This document shows positions 9,385 through 18,351 of a DNA stretch of 63,857 nucleotides, piece by piece; positions within the stretch are counted from its first letter, which is position 1; every line of letters starts with the position of its first letter. The position numbers were made by a program, and so were the translations under genes. The notes under the pieces were generated by a model. The model made no database searches, was not told where the DNA came from, and worked only from the letters and a program-made list of their open reading frames with translations. This stretch comes from Mesostigma viride (Eukaryota > Streptophyta > Mesostigmatophyceae > Mesostigmatales > Mesostigmataceae), in the NCBI GenBank assembly GCA_009746045.1, contig RPFO01001003.1, positions 1 through 63,857 on the forward strand, written 5' to 3'.

Positions 9385-9890
9385 CAGGCAGGCAGGCAGA
9401 CCAAGGCGGGGCAGCCGGTGTACTGGAAGGGGGCGGCCATCTACGTCGGCCACAAGCCCTGGCAGGCGACCCCCTCGACCACCGCGGCCCCAGCGACTCC
9501 AGACGCCCCAGCTTAGGGGAATACAGCAGTAGTAGTGTAGAATAGATAGACCGTGGCCATGTACATGTACGCCTCCTAGAGGCCCTATCCCAGCTAAGCC
9601 ACGCGCTTTATTTAATCGTGTACATGTGTGCCTATGATGAGCCACACTCCAGATGATGCCTAGCTTTATTTAGTTATGCTGTGCCCATGCAGGGAGTAGC
9701 TCTCTGCTGAGACGCCATGCCCTAGCTTCTTTGTATAGCTATGCTGATCTTCCCCCCCATGACAGGCTCCCCCTTCGCTGGGCATAGCTTGAAGATCATG
9801 GGGATGCACGTGCCCTGGTGCACCTAGAGCAAGGGTCCTTTACATCCCCACCCTTGCAGGAAGTAGCTTAGGATGCATTGAATTCAATTG
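9385..9890 (+). mobile_element. 5'-truncated ORF1 unit, plus strand
   Basis: Starts inside the C-terminal domain of the ORF1-like protein (VYWKGAAIYVGHKPW, ending in a stop at about 9514-9516). It continues with the same 3' UTR as the minus-strand copy at 9895-10322: shared words include GTAGAATAGATAGACCG, GTACATGTAC and the CTTGCAGGAAGTAGCTTAGG end. It abuts the next copy head-to-tail in inverted orientation at an A/T-rich joint (9875-9895). Confidence 0.7.
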
Positions 9891-9894
9891 AATT

Positions 9895-9975
9895 GTAACA
9901 TAACTCCGTTGGGAGTATATGTAGCACATAGCCCAGAGAAGGGGCATATGGCCTATCATACATTCTAAGCTACTT
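9895..9975. repeat. terminal inverted repeat, left arm, of the ORF1 unit
   Basis: Begins TAACATAACTCCGTTGGGAG and continues through GCACATAGCCC and GGGGCATATGGCCTATCATA. The right arm is at 11893-11975 in inverse orientation, with only a few differences. A decayed version flanks the second ORF1 unit (32571-32660 and 34600-34680). Confidence 0.8.
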
Positions 9976-10321
9976 CCTGCAAGGGTGGGAATGTAAACAA
10001 CACTTGCTCTAGGTGCACCAGGGGCACCTGCACCCTCATGATCTTCACACTATGCCCAGCTAAGGGGGAGTATGTCATGTGGGGGAAGATCAACATGGCT
10101 ATACAAGAGCTAGGGCATGGCTTCTCAGCAGGGAGTGACCCCCTGCATGGGCACGGCATAATTAAATAAAGCTAGGTATCATCTAGAGGGTGGCTCATCA
10201 TAGGCACACATGTACATGACTAAAAATGCTATAGGCATCAGCTGGTGTAGTTAGTGCCTGTAGTAGGCGGGCATGTACAAGGCCACTGTCTATCTATTCT
10301 ACACTACTGCTGCTGTATTCC

Positions 10322-11728
10322 CCTAGGCTGGGGCTGCCGGAGTCGCTGGGGCCGCGGTGGTTGAGGGGGTCGCGTGCCAGGGCTTGTGGCCGACGTAGAT
10401 GTCCACCCCCTTCCAGTACACCGGCTGGCCCACCTTGGTCTGCCGGAGCTGGAGGTAGGTCGGCCATAGCTCCCGTCGCCGTTGTTGCTGCGCCAGGGTC
10501 AAGTCGTCGTCCACGGTGAAGGGAGTGTTCTCGAGCCGCTTGCGGCGTCTGAGGAACGAAACCTTGTCCGCTGGGCTCTTAAAGATGAGAGAAGAAGCGG
10601 AGGCGCCCCTGCCTTACCCCGCGCGCGGGGGAGGCGGTGGGCGGTCAGCTTAATCTCACCAAGGAGGCCCATGCGTGCAAGGATTTTGCTCTCAAACGCA
10701 CGTGCAAGCTTCTCGGAATTCTCACCTTCCACCAGGTCGAAGTTCTTGAGGATGGCGTTGAGGCTGCGCTTGGAGAGCTCGGCCTCCTCGCGGAGGTCAA
10801 GCGTCTGCCGCTGGAGCTGGGCTGCGACGGCGGAGGTGGTGGAGGTGGTATGTTGCTTAAGCATGTCCGCCCAGGTGGTGATGGGAGGAGCATCGCCGGC
10901 CAGGCCAGCCGGGGCTGGCTTGGCGGCAATGTCCTTCACCGCCTCGGCGGTGAGGCCTGCGGTGTTCTGCAGAACCTCGATAGCGATGGCGTTGTCCTTA
11001 AGACGCTGGTCGATGTCACGGAGCTGGGCGGTGATGGCGTCGGAGGTGGAGGTGGTGGCGGTGGAGGAGGCGAGGAGGGTGGAGGTGGCGGTGGAGATGG
11101 TGGAGGTGGCGGTGGAAAGGAGGGGAAGCTCGGCAGTCAGCGTGCCGCCGATGGCCGCCACATCTGCAGCAATGGGGTCCACGTGCTCCTCGAGGGCCTC
11201 CTTAAGGAGTGAGCGGATGGAGGATTCGGTTAAGGTGGTGGTGAGAGGCTTGGGGGGCCAAAGCTCCCCGATGGAGCGTCCAAGGAGGGAAAAGAGAGCG
11301 ACATGCTGGAGGTAGGGGCGGTGGAGGCTGGGAATGGTGTCGAAACAGGAGATACGAATCCAGCGAGGGTCAAAGAGGCGACCTTGGTTGAAGAGCTGCT
11401 TGCATAGTGCAAGAAGCGAGGCGTGCGTTCCCTGAAACACGCAGACCAGGATGCGTTCCGTGGTAAGCGTGTCAAGGAAGCCGGGCTGGCTGGCTTCGGC
11501 GACAAAGTCGGCCGCTATCCAACTCGGCTCGGCAGAGCGACTGCGCTTGGGTTCAGGCGACGCTGCGGGCGAGGCGGGCTCAGCAGGGGGCTGGGCGACC
11601 ACTAGAGCTTGGCTTGTGGCGCCGCTGCCTTCTGGGCCGGTTGGCGAAGCTGCAGCCGGGGCTGCAGACGTATTTTCATTGCTGAGCGCAGCCGCCAGGC
11701 TGCGTTGCGTCGAGAGCCGTTTGCTCAT
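10322..11728 (-). pseudogene. L1-type ORF1 RNA-binding protein, one frameshift
   Basis: The 409-codon frame starts MSKRLSTQRSLAAALSNENT, has a Ser/Thr/Ala-rich middle, then a region LRDIDQRLKDNAIAIEVLQN and a coiled-coil-like REEAELSKRSLNAILKNF. AFESKILARMGL and AHRLPRARGKAGAPPLLL follow, matching the layout of L1 ORF1p (coiled coil, RRM, C-terminal domain). Near 10580-10590 a frameshift moves the C-terminal domain (VDDDLTLAQQQRRRELWPTY, stop at 10322) into the next frame. The copy at 33104-34447 reads straight through this point, which shows where the lesion is. The protein would bind element RNA and form the ribonucleoprotein particle. Confidence 0.7.
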
Positions 11729-11892
11729 CGTATAGTGCGTTATAGCTTCGGAAAATTATATCAGCATGTGTGTCTAAGAAAGACGAAGCGATTGTGATAT
11801 TCACAGCTGAATTCGGTGCTCAAACGTGAAAGTTATGAGCTCCGACAGCCATGGCTACCTCGTGGCTCGTGGCTCGTAGCCATAACTTACAC

Positions 11893-11975
11893 ACAACTTA
11901 GGATGTATGATAGGCCATATGCCCCCTCTCAAGGGCTATGTGCTACATATACTCCCAACGGAGTTATGTTACAAT
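11893..11975. repeat. terminal inverted repeat, right arm, of the ORF1 unit
   Basis: Inverted partner of 9895-9975. It is followed on the plus strand by an AATTCAATTCAAT tract that mirrors the one outside the left arm, so the repeat plus its A/T tract appears at both ends. Confidence 0.8.
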
Positions 11976-11999
11976 TCAATTCAATAAGCATGCATGGCT

Positions 12000-12373
12000 A
12001 CGTTCTAGCTACCCTGCATTGATGTGGCACAATGCCGCTAGGAGCACTTGGCGGCCAGGTTGCATCACCAATGCAGGCATTGTAGTCACATGAGTGTGAC
12101 TAGCTTCGATATGGCCAGTCTACCCCGTGCATGGGGGGCGTCCACAGCTGGCTGTTGACTATCAGGTCCCCGCCCCTTCAGAACACCTTGGGCCTCTTGG
12201 GGTTGTGCTTGTGGTGCAGGTACTCCGACCACAGGTCGCGTCACTGCTGCTGCTGAGCGGGCGCCAGGTCGTCGATCATCCAGCGCCCAGGGGAGGTCGT
12301 ATGTACAACTTCTTGCGGGGAGAGAGGAACAGCCGCTTATCCGATCTATGGATCGAGCTGAAGGTGAGCAGGA
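12000..12373 (-). mobile_element. C-terminal end and 3' UTR of an older ORF1 unit, interrupted by the LTR element
   Basis: In one minus-strand frame (about 12340-12130) the text resembles the ORF1 C-terminal domain: WMIDDLAPAQQQQ, a stop in place of an Arg codon, then DLWSEYLHHKHNPKRP and a VFWRGGDLIVN block. Behind it, near 12085-12110, lies a small GTCACATGAGTGTGAC hairpin. The rest of the gene is on the far side of the LTR element (18839-19930). Joining the two flanks across the CTGAC duplication restores one continuous alignment to the family. Confidence 0.6.
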
Positions 12374-12378
12374 CTGAC
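12374..12378. repeat. target-site duplication CTGAC, left copy
   Basis: Five bases, identical to 18834-18838, directly outside the two LTRs. Confidence 0.9.
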
Positions 12379-12860
12379 AGTTGCAAATAAATGGAATGCG
12401 ATGTAAATCAGAAAGCATGAAATGAACGTTGTGTTTATTGTTCTCATACGTTATTGTCGTTGCTGCATAATTCGTCTTCGTTGCGCATATATTCTATTGC
12501 GCTTGGCACCTTCATCAGTCTTGCTGAATATCCTACGTGGACATGCATTCCGTGTAGTTCAGTGCATGCCGCGTGTTAGATACTTCTAGAATCCTCTAGG
12601 AGGTACCAAGGCAGATGCGCATACATAATAGGCCGATAGTCGGCTCAGTCCTATTGACAGTACTACACCGGCCCTTGACCAGCCGGTGACGTGGAGGCCT
12701 GGGAGACGCCCACATATTCTACGTGGCGTTATCCCATTGGCGAGTACTAGTGAAGTACAGCCATTGGCCCAATACTACAATAAAGTATATTGTAGTAATC
12801 TGTACAAGATCCTCTATCTCTGAGGACCCATGTGGACCCTAGATGGGTCTCCAACCAACT
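12379..12860 (-). repeat. 3' LTR, 482 bp
   Basis: In element orientation it begins AGTTGGTTGG and ends TTTGCAACT. The terminal inverted bases are AGTTG/CAACT rather than the usual TG/CA. It looks identical to the 5' LTR. Confidence 0.95.
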
Positions 12861-13128
12861 CCAGCCATTCTTTCCCTTGTGAAAGTGATAAGGCTTAGAT
12901 GTATTCATTGATGTTCGGCCGCACCTGGCCAGTTCACTTTCACATATGTGGGCAATGGGGACTCACTTGGGTCTTATGGAGTTTGCATCTCATCATTGCA
13001 TGGTTGGTGTAACCTGCTGTAGGGAAAACCCAAATCTGAAGGAAAACCTCTTCTCCAGAGAGGACAAAACCTCCAGGGGGATAAAAACCTACAGGAGGAG
13101 CATTAGGCTCAGGCTCCCAGATTACTCC
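12861..13128 (-). other. spacer between pol and 3' LTR, with polypurine tract
   Basis: No coding sequence. On the minus strand a purine-rich run lies directly in front of the LTR at about 12861-12880, as expected for second-strand priming. Confidence 0.6.
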
Positions 13129-16100
13129 TCATGACAAGGGTTTCCCAGCCATCATGGACCGCAGCAACTGGTACCCATTAAGGGCCAGTCGTGGAAGCTT
13201 GGTCATAGCATCAGCAGGATTTGAGTGTCCTGGCAGATGTATGGTTATACAGTGGCTGGACAACTCCTTTGCCACAAGGTAGTCCAAGTCAGTAGTAGTG
13301 GCCCTCTCATTCTTGATAAAAGAGACCACGGGCTTATTATCACAATAAACCCTGACATCAATCACGGGTTGAGGTCTTATCTGACTCAGACACCATAAGA
13401 GTAGCTCTCTTATGTATATGGCATCGCGAATGCACATGGCGTATGCCCTGCACTCAGCGGTGTCAATGCCAGCAAACCGCCTCCTCTGAAGGTTACTGGA
13501 CCAGTATACCAACGAGGGCTGTTTGCCTTCATTCCTGATGGTGATCAGGCATCCGGCTCTGGCACCAATCTTGTTGGCAGATCTAGACTCTTGGCTAGCA
13601 TCTGTGTAGGCGTCTATGATGATGCGCCCATGCCAGTCTACACCGGACAACACCAAGTCAGGAGATTCATTGAGGCAGCTCTCCAGGCGCCTCCTTCCTT
13701 CTCCTACAACAACAGAGTCTGGCATCCTACTCTGTACTGCCAGGTCAGGGTTAGTTGTGGCAGCCAGCCAACCCAGTTGACCTTTAACCGTAGGGGCATT
13801 CTCCTCAGTTACTCTCTTGGGCAACTGAGTTATTACTTTTTCTTTATACCCCTTCGCCGATTGCAGCTTAAGATGCCATCCTTTGTCATCCTGGAAAAGG
13901 GTACAGCCAATGCCACAGTAAGGTACCTGGCTGTTTTTACTAAACCATGCTCTGGTACCAATAGGGGACTTGTCATTGAGCCTTTTATAGGTCTCATTCA
14001 ACCATCCCTTGGGACCAATGCGTTGCATATCATCTCCATGTAAGGTAGCCCAGGTGGGTTGTCCTTTGGATTGCCCCACAAAGAGACAATAAGCAAGATG
14101 AGATTGTTGCATCTGACATCTCTCCTGGATGGCAGGAGCAATGGTTTCATACCAGATGACTGGACTGCTGACCAGTCCTTCCCAGCCCACTTTAGGCTGC
14201 ATGTAGGGATGACCTACTTCAGCTATCCAGCATGCTGGGGTCTTAACACAACAGGGTCTTTGAGCTTGCCAAGTGGCTCTGGCCACCTGAGGATCACCAT
14301 GCAAAAAGGCCCTGGTGAAGTCATCAATTTCTGCTCCATAATCCAAGCCATAGTCCAAAGCACCAAGGTACAGACTAAGAATAAGCCTGAGAACAGGATG
14401 TGACAGGCCAGGAGTGTACAGCTCCTCCTTATCAAAGTCTGTAGTACCATGGAACTGGGTCACGACTGGACGTGCGTTTGGTATGGGAGGCTCACCAAGC
14501 TTGCTCTTCATCTTGCATACAAAACGCAACTGAAGCATTTGAGCATTGGGTGGAGGTTCTGAAATGCCTTCAAAAACATCCAGCGTTTGCCACTCCTGGA
14601 GCGCACGCGCCAATGCTACTCGCCAGGCCTCAAGGCCAGCGAAAGTGTGACAATCCAGGTCTACATCATCAAAGGACATGGGGCTATGAGCAGCAAATGA
14701 CCTTTTTGTGAGACCAAGAGAAGTCACACTGAGCTGGGCGGGTTCTACCAGCTCAGAAGCTGGGGGTATATCCCTTCCCCATTCTGCTCCTTTTATTGAA
14801 CCGACACAGGCGGTCTTCCAATTTGCCTTCTGGAACATTTCAAGAGGCAAGAGACATCTGAATGATTCCAGAGGAATTGGGTCACAATGGGTTTTTAGGA
14901 GACTCTTTGTGTTATTGGGGCCATCAACAATGGTAACACCGGGAGTCACCAAGAATGGCTGGCCAATGAGAGTGGGTCCCTTATAGCCATCAACAACACA
15001 AAGTGTCAAAGACTCACCCAAGAATGGGATAGTGATATTCCCAAGAACTTGATGATCAGTGTTACCCGCAAAGTCTTGGACAATAGTCCATGGACTGGGT
15101 TCAAGGGAATACTTATCCAGCAAAGCATTAAAGGGCGAGGTGACAGAGACCTCTGCTTTGGTATCCACATCAAAGCCATCAAGGTCCATGCCCTTCTCTA
15201 GAAGAGAAGTTATTTTGGCAATCTTTAGTGAGGGCTTGAGCTTCTTTACAATATCCCGAAGCTCTTGAGGATTGCCTCTCTTGCCGAGCTGAGTGTTCAA
15301 CCTGGACAACCCCTCCTCAGCTTGTCTTCCTTGGGCTGGAATCCCATCAGTCTCCAAGGGCAATGGCTTATTACCAGGGTAATTGGATCCAAGCTTTGGC
15401 TGTTCAGACTGAAATATGTTATCCACCTGCCCAGGGGTCTCAAGCCCATGTTCCAACGGCCGGAGCTTCCGGTGCTGATCAGACACCCTATTATCCAACA
15501 AGTCAGCTTCATCCATATCATCCTGTGATATCCCAGTCAATGTCTTAGGCTGAGCTTGCTGAGTAGTAGGCTCCAGTTGATGGGAGGCCGCCCTTTCTGG
15601 TAGTTGGAGTCCAGCCTGTTCACTGGCCAAAGGTGGACAGGAAAGATTGGGAGATCCAAGTGCCTCTTCAGGGGCCATAATTTCCAGGGGATTTTCTTGA
15701 ACGTTCATTGGATCTCTCTTCAATCTATTCCAAGCCAGATGATAAGTGGTCCCATTCCAGACCACATCAGCAGTTTTCATCTCCAGGTCAACTGAGGTTA
15801 TGGTCCCTGGACCCTGCCAATAACCACGTTTACCAGGAGCATTTTCTTTGTGGAAGATCACCTGGTCTCCCACCTCAAATTTTAATGATTCTCCTCTCTG
15901 TTTATCCTTTTCACAGAGATGAGCATACTGTGCCCACCTCTGCTTACTCCATGCCTGCATGATGTCATCAGGGTAGAGGCCACCTGCTAGTCCACGAGGT
16001 GAGACCAGCCGTGGAACACCACGCACCTTGATAGTATGAAAACGGTTGTTCATGGTGTTTTCCACTTTTGCAGCACCCAAACACCTGACAGCAAAAGTTG

Positions 16101-17058
16101 GTTTAAACATCTCAGGATAGTCCCCGGATATTACCAACTTCTTAAGCTCCTGTATATATCTGTCAACCTTGCCTTGGGCTTGGTGATCTTCACGACCCAC
16201 AATCCTTAGGAAAGGCAGATCAGAGTATTTGGTCAGGCAGTTAAACTGCAAGTCCATCTGCAGCTTATGAATAACTGCAAACTTCTGCAGAATAACAAGA
16301 ACTGCGGCATGGAGAGTATTCTCATCCCCTGCTGCCATAGGTTCAATTCCAATGTAGCCTGACCATTCATCCACAGCCACCAAGTAAGGCAATTGCCTGT
16401 AATTGGTGAAGTAGAGGATATCAGCTTGTAGATTACCCCTACCATCTGCAGGATGCTTTGCATGACGTTTGGAAGGCTTGTTAGCACACAATTGGCACAC
16501 ACAATGTTCTCTGACATCTTGATAAGCCTGCCAGAGAGCCTTGTTATTAATGGCTTGAACAAGCCTAATGGCATTGTTTCCATGGCCACAGGCATCATGC
16601 AAACTCTTAGCCAGAGTCCTAAGATTAATACAATCATTAGGCTCAGGCTCTTCAGGACATGGACGGGCATCCACGTTCCTGGCAGAGCAAGAGTCCAAGT
16701 TTTTATTATCAATATAACAAGGATTATTGCTCTGAGGAGCTTGACTGTTAACAATATCAATGGGTGCTTGGCTACAAACAGGAGCTGCACCACATGTATT
16801 GTTCACAGATACGTTGCTCACCTGGGCAACACCATGTGGCATCTGTCTACAACCAGGAGCAGATCCACATGTATTATTTACAGGAAGAGTTCCCTCTGGG
16901 GTACTCTTTTTATTCCAGGCATGGATAGGAATGCCACAAACAGGGGCACTTTTACTGCTGCTCACTGGGGCAGCTTTACGGTCAGTAGGGGTTACTGCTG
17001 GAGCCCCTACCACCTGGCAGGCCTCATCTGCCATGAGTCCACTCTCATCAGCATCCAT
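13129..17058 (-). CDS. pol: pol polyprotein: integrase - protease-like - RT - RNase H
   Basis: 1309 residues from ATG 17058; the frame is open back to the gag stop. Residues about 1-145: low-complexity linker with two VNNTCG repeats. About 154-300: integrase zinc finger (HDACGHG ... CVCQLC) and core (QADILYF, QMDLQFN, GKVDRYIQELKK; the third acidic residue reads Asp, usually Glu). About 395-450: GYWQGPGTI SH3-like module. About 629-715: aspartic-protease-like block VDTKAEVSV (Lys for the usual Gly of DTG), ending PTLIGQPFL. About 820-1090: reverse transcriptase with EIDDFTRAFLHG and LHGDDM (HGDD where copia elements have YVDD). About 1160-1270: RNase H (IDAYTDAS, VYCDNKPVV). Copies DNA from the element RNA and integrates it. 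The variant catalytic residues in an intact frame are notable. Confidence 0.92.
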   Translation of the reverse strand: MDADESGLMADEACQVVGAPAVTPTDRKAAPVSSSKSAPVCGIPIHAWNKKSTPEGTLPVNNTCGSAPGCRQMPHGVAQVSNVSVNNTCGAAPVCSQAPIDIVNSQAPQSNNPCYIDNKNLDSCSARNVDARPCPEEPEPNDCINLRTLAKSLHDACGHGNNAIRLVQAINNKALWQAYQDVREHCVCQLCANKPSKRHAKHPADGRGNLQADILYFTNYRQLPYLVAVDEWSGYIGIEPMAAGDENTLHAAVLVILQKFAVIHKLQMDLQFNCLTKYSDLPFLRIVGREDHQAQGKVDRYIQELKKLVISGDYPEMFKPTFAVRCLGAAKVENTMNNRFHTIKVRGVPRLVSPRGLAGGLYPDDIMQAWSKQRWAQYAHLCEKDKQRGESLKFEVGDQVIFHKENAPGKRGYWQGPGTITSVDLEMKTADVVWNGTTYHLAWNRLKRDPMNVQENPLEIMAPEEALGSPNLSCPPLASEQAGLQLPERAASHQLEPTTQQAQPKTLTGISQDDMDEADLLDNRVSDQHRKLRPLEHGLETPGQVDNIFQSEQPKLGSNYPGNKPLPLETDGIPAQGRQAEEGLSRLNTQLGKRGNPQELRDIVKKLKPSLKIAKITSLLEKGMDLDGFDVDTKAEVSVTSPFNALLDKYSLEPSPWTIVQDFAGNTDHQVLGNITIPFLGESLTLCVVDGYKGPTLIGQPFLVTPGVTIVDGPNNTKSLLKTHCDPIPLESFRCLLPLEMFQKANWKTACVGSIKGAEWGRDIPPASELVEPAQLSVTSLGLTKRSFAAHSPMSFDDVDLDCHTFAGLEAWRVALARALQEWQTLDVFEGISEPPPNAQMLQLRFVCKMKSKLGEPPIPNARPVVTQFHGTTDFDKEELYTPGLSHPVLRLILSLYLGALDYGLDYGAEIDDFTRAFLHGDPQVARATWQAQRPCCVKTPACWIAEVGHPYMQPKVGWEGLVSSPVIWYETIAPAIQERCQMQQSHLAYCLFVGQSKGQPTWATLHGDDMQRIGPKGWLNETYKRLNDKSPIGTRAWFSKNSQVPYCGIGCTLFQDDKGWHLKLQSAKGYKEKVITQLPKRVTEENAPTVKGQLGWLAATTNPDLAVQSRMPDSVVVGEGRRRLESCLNESPDLVLSGVDWHGRIIIDAYTDASQESRSANKIGARAGCLITIRNEGKQPSLVYWSSNLQRRRFAGIDTAECRAYAMCIRDAIYIRELLLWCLSQIRPQPVIDVRVYCDNKPVVSFIKNERATTTDLDYLVAKELSSHCITIHLPGHSNPADAMTKLPRLALNGYQLLRSMMAGKPLS

Positions 17059-17096
17059 AAGGACGCTGTAGGGGTTATATAAACAGAGAGGATCAT

Positions 17097-17108
17097 CTAG
17101 TTTTTCTG
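17097..17108 (-). promoter_or_regulatory. candidate -1 frameshift site at the gag/pol joint
   Basis: On the minus strand G-AAA-AAC directly precedes the gag TAG. A -1 slip places ribosomes in the pol frame, which is open from here through 17058 and onward. It resembles retroviral A-AAA-AAC heptamers but has G in the first position. Confidence 0.4.
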
Positions 17109-18338
17109 CTGCTGCTTCCTCTTGCGGCCACGAGAGGTATTGCCACCCCGCGGCTGAGAAGCATCACCACCACGCGGCTGGGAAGCGTCACCACCACGCG
17201 GCTGAGAAGCGTCGCCACCACGAAGGGCACCGCTCTTGACGGCTTGGGAGATCTGCTGCAGCAGCTTGAGGACCTCCATCTGGGTATCCTTGGGTCCAGC
17301 GCCCGCCTTGCTCCTGCAGGCAGACGCATCATGTCCAGAATTGCCACAAGACTTGCACTTGCGAAAGTAGCAATCCTTAGCCAGATGGTTAGTCCTATTA
17401 CAGAAAGTGCAGGGAGGGAAGGACTCAGAATTAGCGACAACCTTACCCTTACATGCGCGGCGTGTGTGCCCGGGCTGCCCGCAGTTGTAGCAGAAGATTT
17501 CCCGTTGCTGCTCCATCACCATGGCGACACGAGGCACCTCCGCGGCACCTCCTTCTCTGGAAACACGGGTTTGATTCGTCAGGAGCTCCTTGAGGTGAGC
17601 TCTGCATCGGTGAGTGTCGCACAGGTAACCGCGGCAGTTGGCGACCAAATTCCGCTTCTCGGATTCGGACAGAGCACAGTTTTGGATCCATCGGAGATTC
17701 ACCGCCTCGTCAGGCCACCGGAGCCCCTGCTTCTCCAGCATGTCGTAGTAAGAGTTGAGGTGCTCGATGATGGTCTGCCCGGGCTTCGGCTTTGCATCTA
17801 CAAATTCCTCGATCTCGTCGCAGGTTTTGGCAGTGATAGAACGAAGAAAAGTCTCCCTCGCTCGGCGCAGAAACTCGAACGGCGACCACCGCAGACGCTG
17901 TGCTCTATCCAGCAGCGAAATCCACTCTGGGTGGTTTTTCTCGCGGTCTCCCAGCGGGGTTCCACGAAGAAACTCCAGCCAGTCCGGAATGATGTCTCGG
18001 TTGCCCGCGAGCCTGCGGAAAAACGGCCCAAGAGAGCTTACAAAGCGATCCCGGTCTGCTTGAATAGCACCAGGCACCAGCGGGGCTGGAACCCATTTCT
18101 TGATTGCCGACAGCAGCTTCGCCTCTTGAAGCAAGGTCTCCCGCCGAAGCACTTTATCACGCGCACGCTGGTTGTCACTACTAGTACTTCCCTGCCCGCA
18201 GCCCTCCTCCCGGGGCTGGTCGGACATATTCTTATTGTCATCCCTGTGCTCGCCTGGGCCAGGGTCGACAGAAAATTGAGCCGGTCCGTGCTCACCAGGG
18301 CCAGACCTCTGCTCTGAAAGATTGTCGTCCGAAGACAT
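17097..18338 (-). CDS. gag: gag, nucleocapsid protein with three zinc knuckles
   Basis: Start chosen at ATG 18338 (MSSDDNLSEQRSGPGEHG), 13 nt inside the 5' LTR boundary; an upstream in-frame ATG (18359) lies in the LTR. 413 residues. The middle (about 90-260) is the capsid-like region, with WLEFLRGTP and WSPFEFLRRARETFL. Three CX2CX4HX4C zinc knuckles follow: CYNCGQPGHTRRAC, CTFCNRTNHLAKDC and CKSCGNSGHDASAC. The tail is basic with Arg-Gly-Gly-Asp repeats. It forms the virus-like particle and binds element RNA. The last sense codons AAA AAC before the TAG form a possible slippery site for reaching pol. Confidence 0.93.
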   Translation of the reverse strand: MSSDDNLSEQRSGPGEHGPAQFSVDPGPGEHRDDNKNMSDQPREEGCGQGSTSSDNQRARDKVLRRETLLQEAKLLSAIKKWVPAPLVPGAIQADRDRFVSSLGPFFRRLAGNRDIIPDWLEFLRGTPLGDREKNHPEWISLLDRAQRLRWSPFEFLRRARETFLRSITAKTCDEIEEFVDAKPKPGQTIIEHLNSYYDMLEKQGLRWPDEAVNLRWIQNCALSESEKRNLVANCRGYLCDTHRCRAHLKELLTNQTRVSREGGAAEVPRVAMVMEQQREIFCYNCGQPGHTRRACKGKVVANSESFPPCTFCNRTNHLAKDCYFRKCKSCGNSGHDASACRSKAGAGPKDTQMEVLKLLQQISQAVKSGALRGGDASQPRGGDASQPRGGDASQPRGGNTSRGRKRKQQQKN

Positions 18339-18351
18339 TGCAATGAATACA

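Larger units (their letters stand above)
9891..11990 (-). mobile_element. near-complete ORF1 unit (LINE ORF1-only element)
   Basis: Contains on the minus strand a leader (11990-11729), one ORF1-type gene (11728-10322), and a 3' UTR of about 430 bp ending CTCCCAACGGAGTTATGTTA plus an AATTC/AATTG-rich tail. No endonuclease or reverse transcriptase follows. The two ends are inverted copies of each other over about 78 bp (see separate entry). Its organisation recalls the ORF1-only 'half-L1' elements of mammals (established knowledge). That it moves with the help of the ORF2 LINEs in this window is inference. Confidence 0.7.

Noticed and set aside
10482-11315. 277-aa plus-strand frame rich in Ser/Arg/Val
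   Set aside because: Antisense of the ORF1-type gene, which is recognisable and repeated elsewhere on the minus strand.
9891-11990. Interpretation of the ORF1 unit as a classical DNA transposon because of its inverted ends
   Set aside because: No transposase, and other copies are 5'-truncated with tails and target duplications of variable length (9 and 12 nt), as expected for target-primed reverse transcription. The inverted ends remain unexplained.
17244-18317. 357-aa plus-strand frame
   Set aside because: Antisense of gag, which has zinc knuckles and LTR context. No domain seen on the plus strand.
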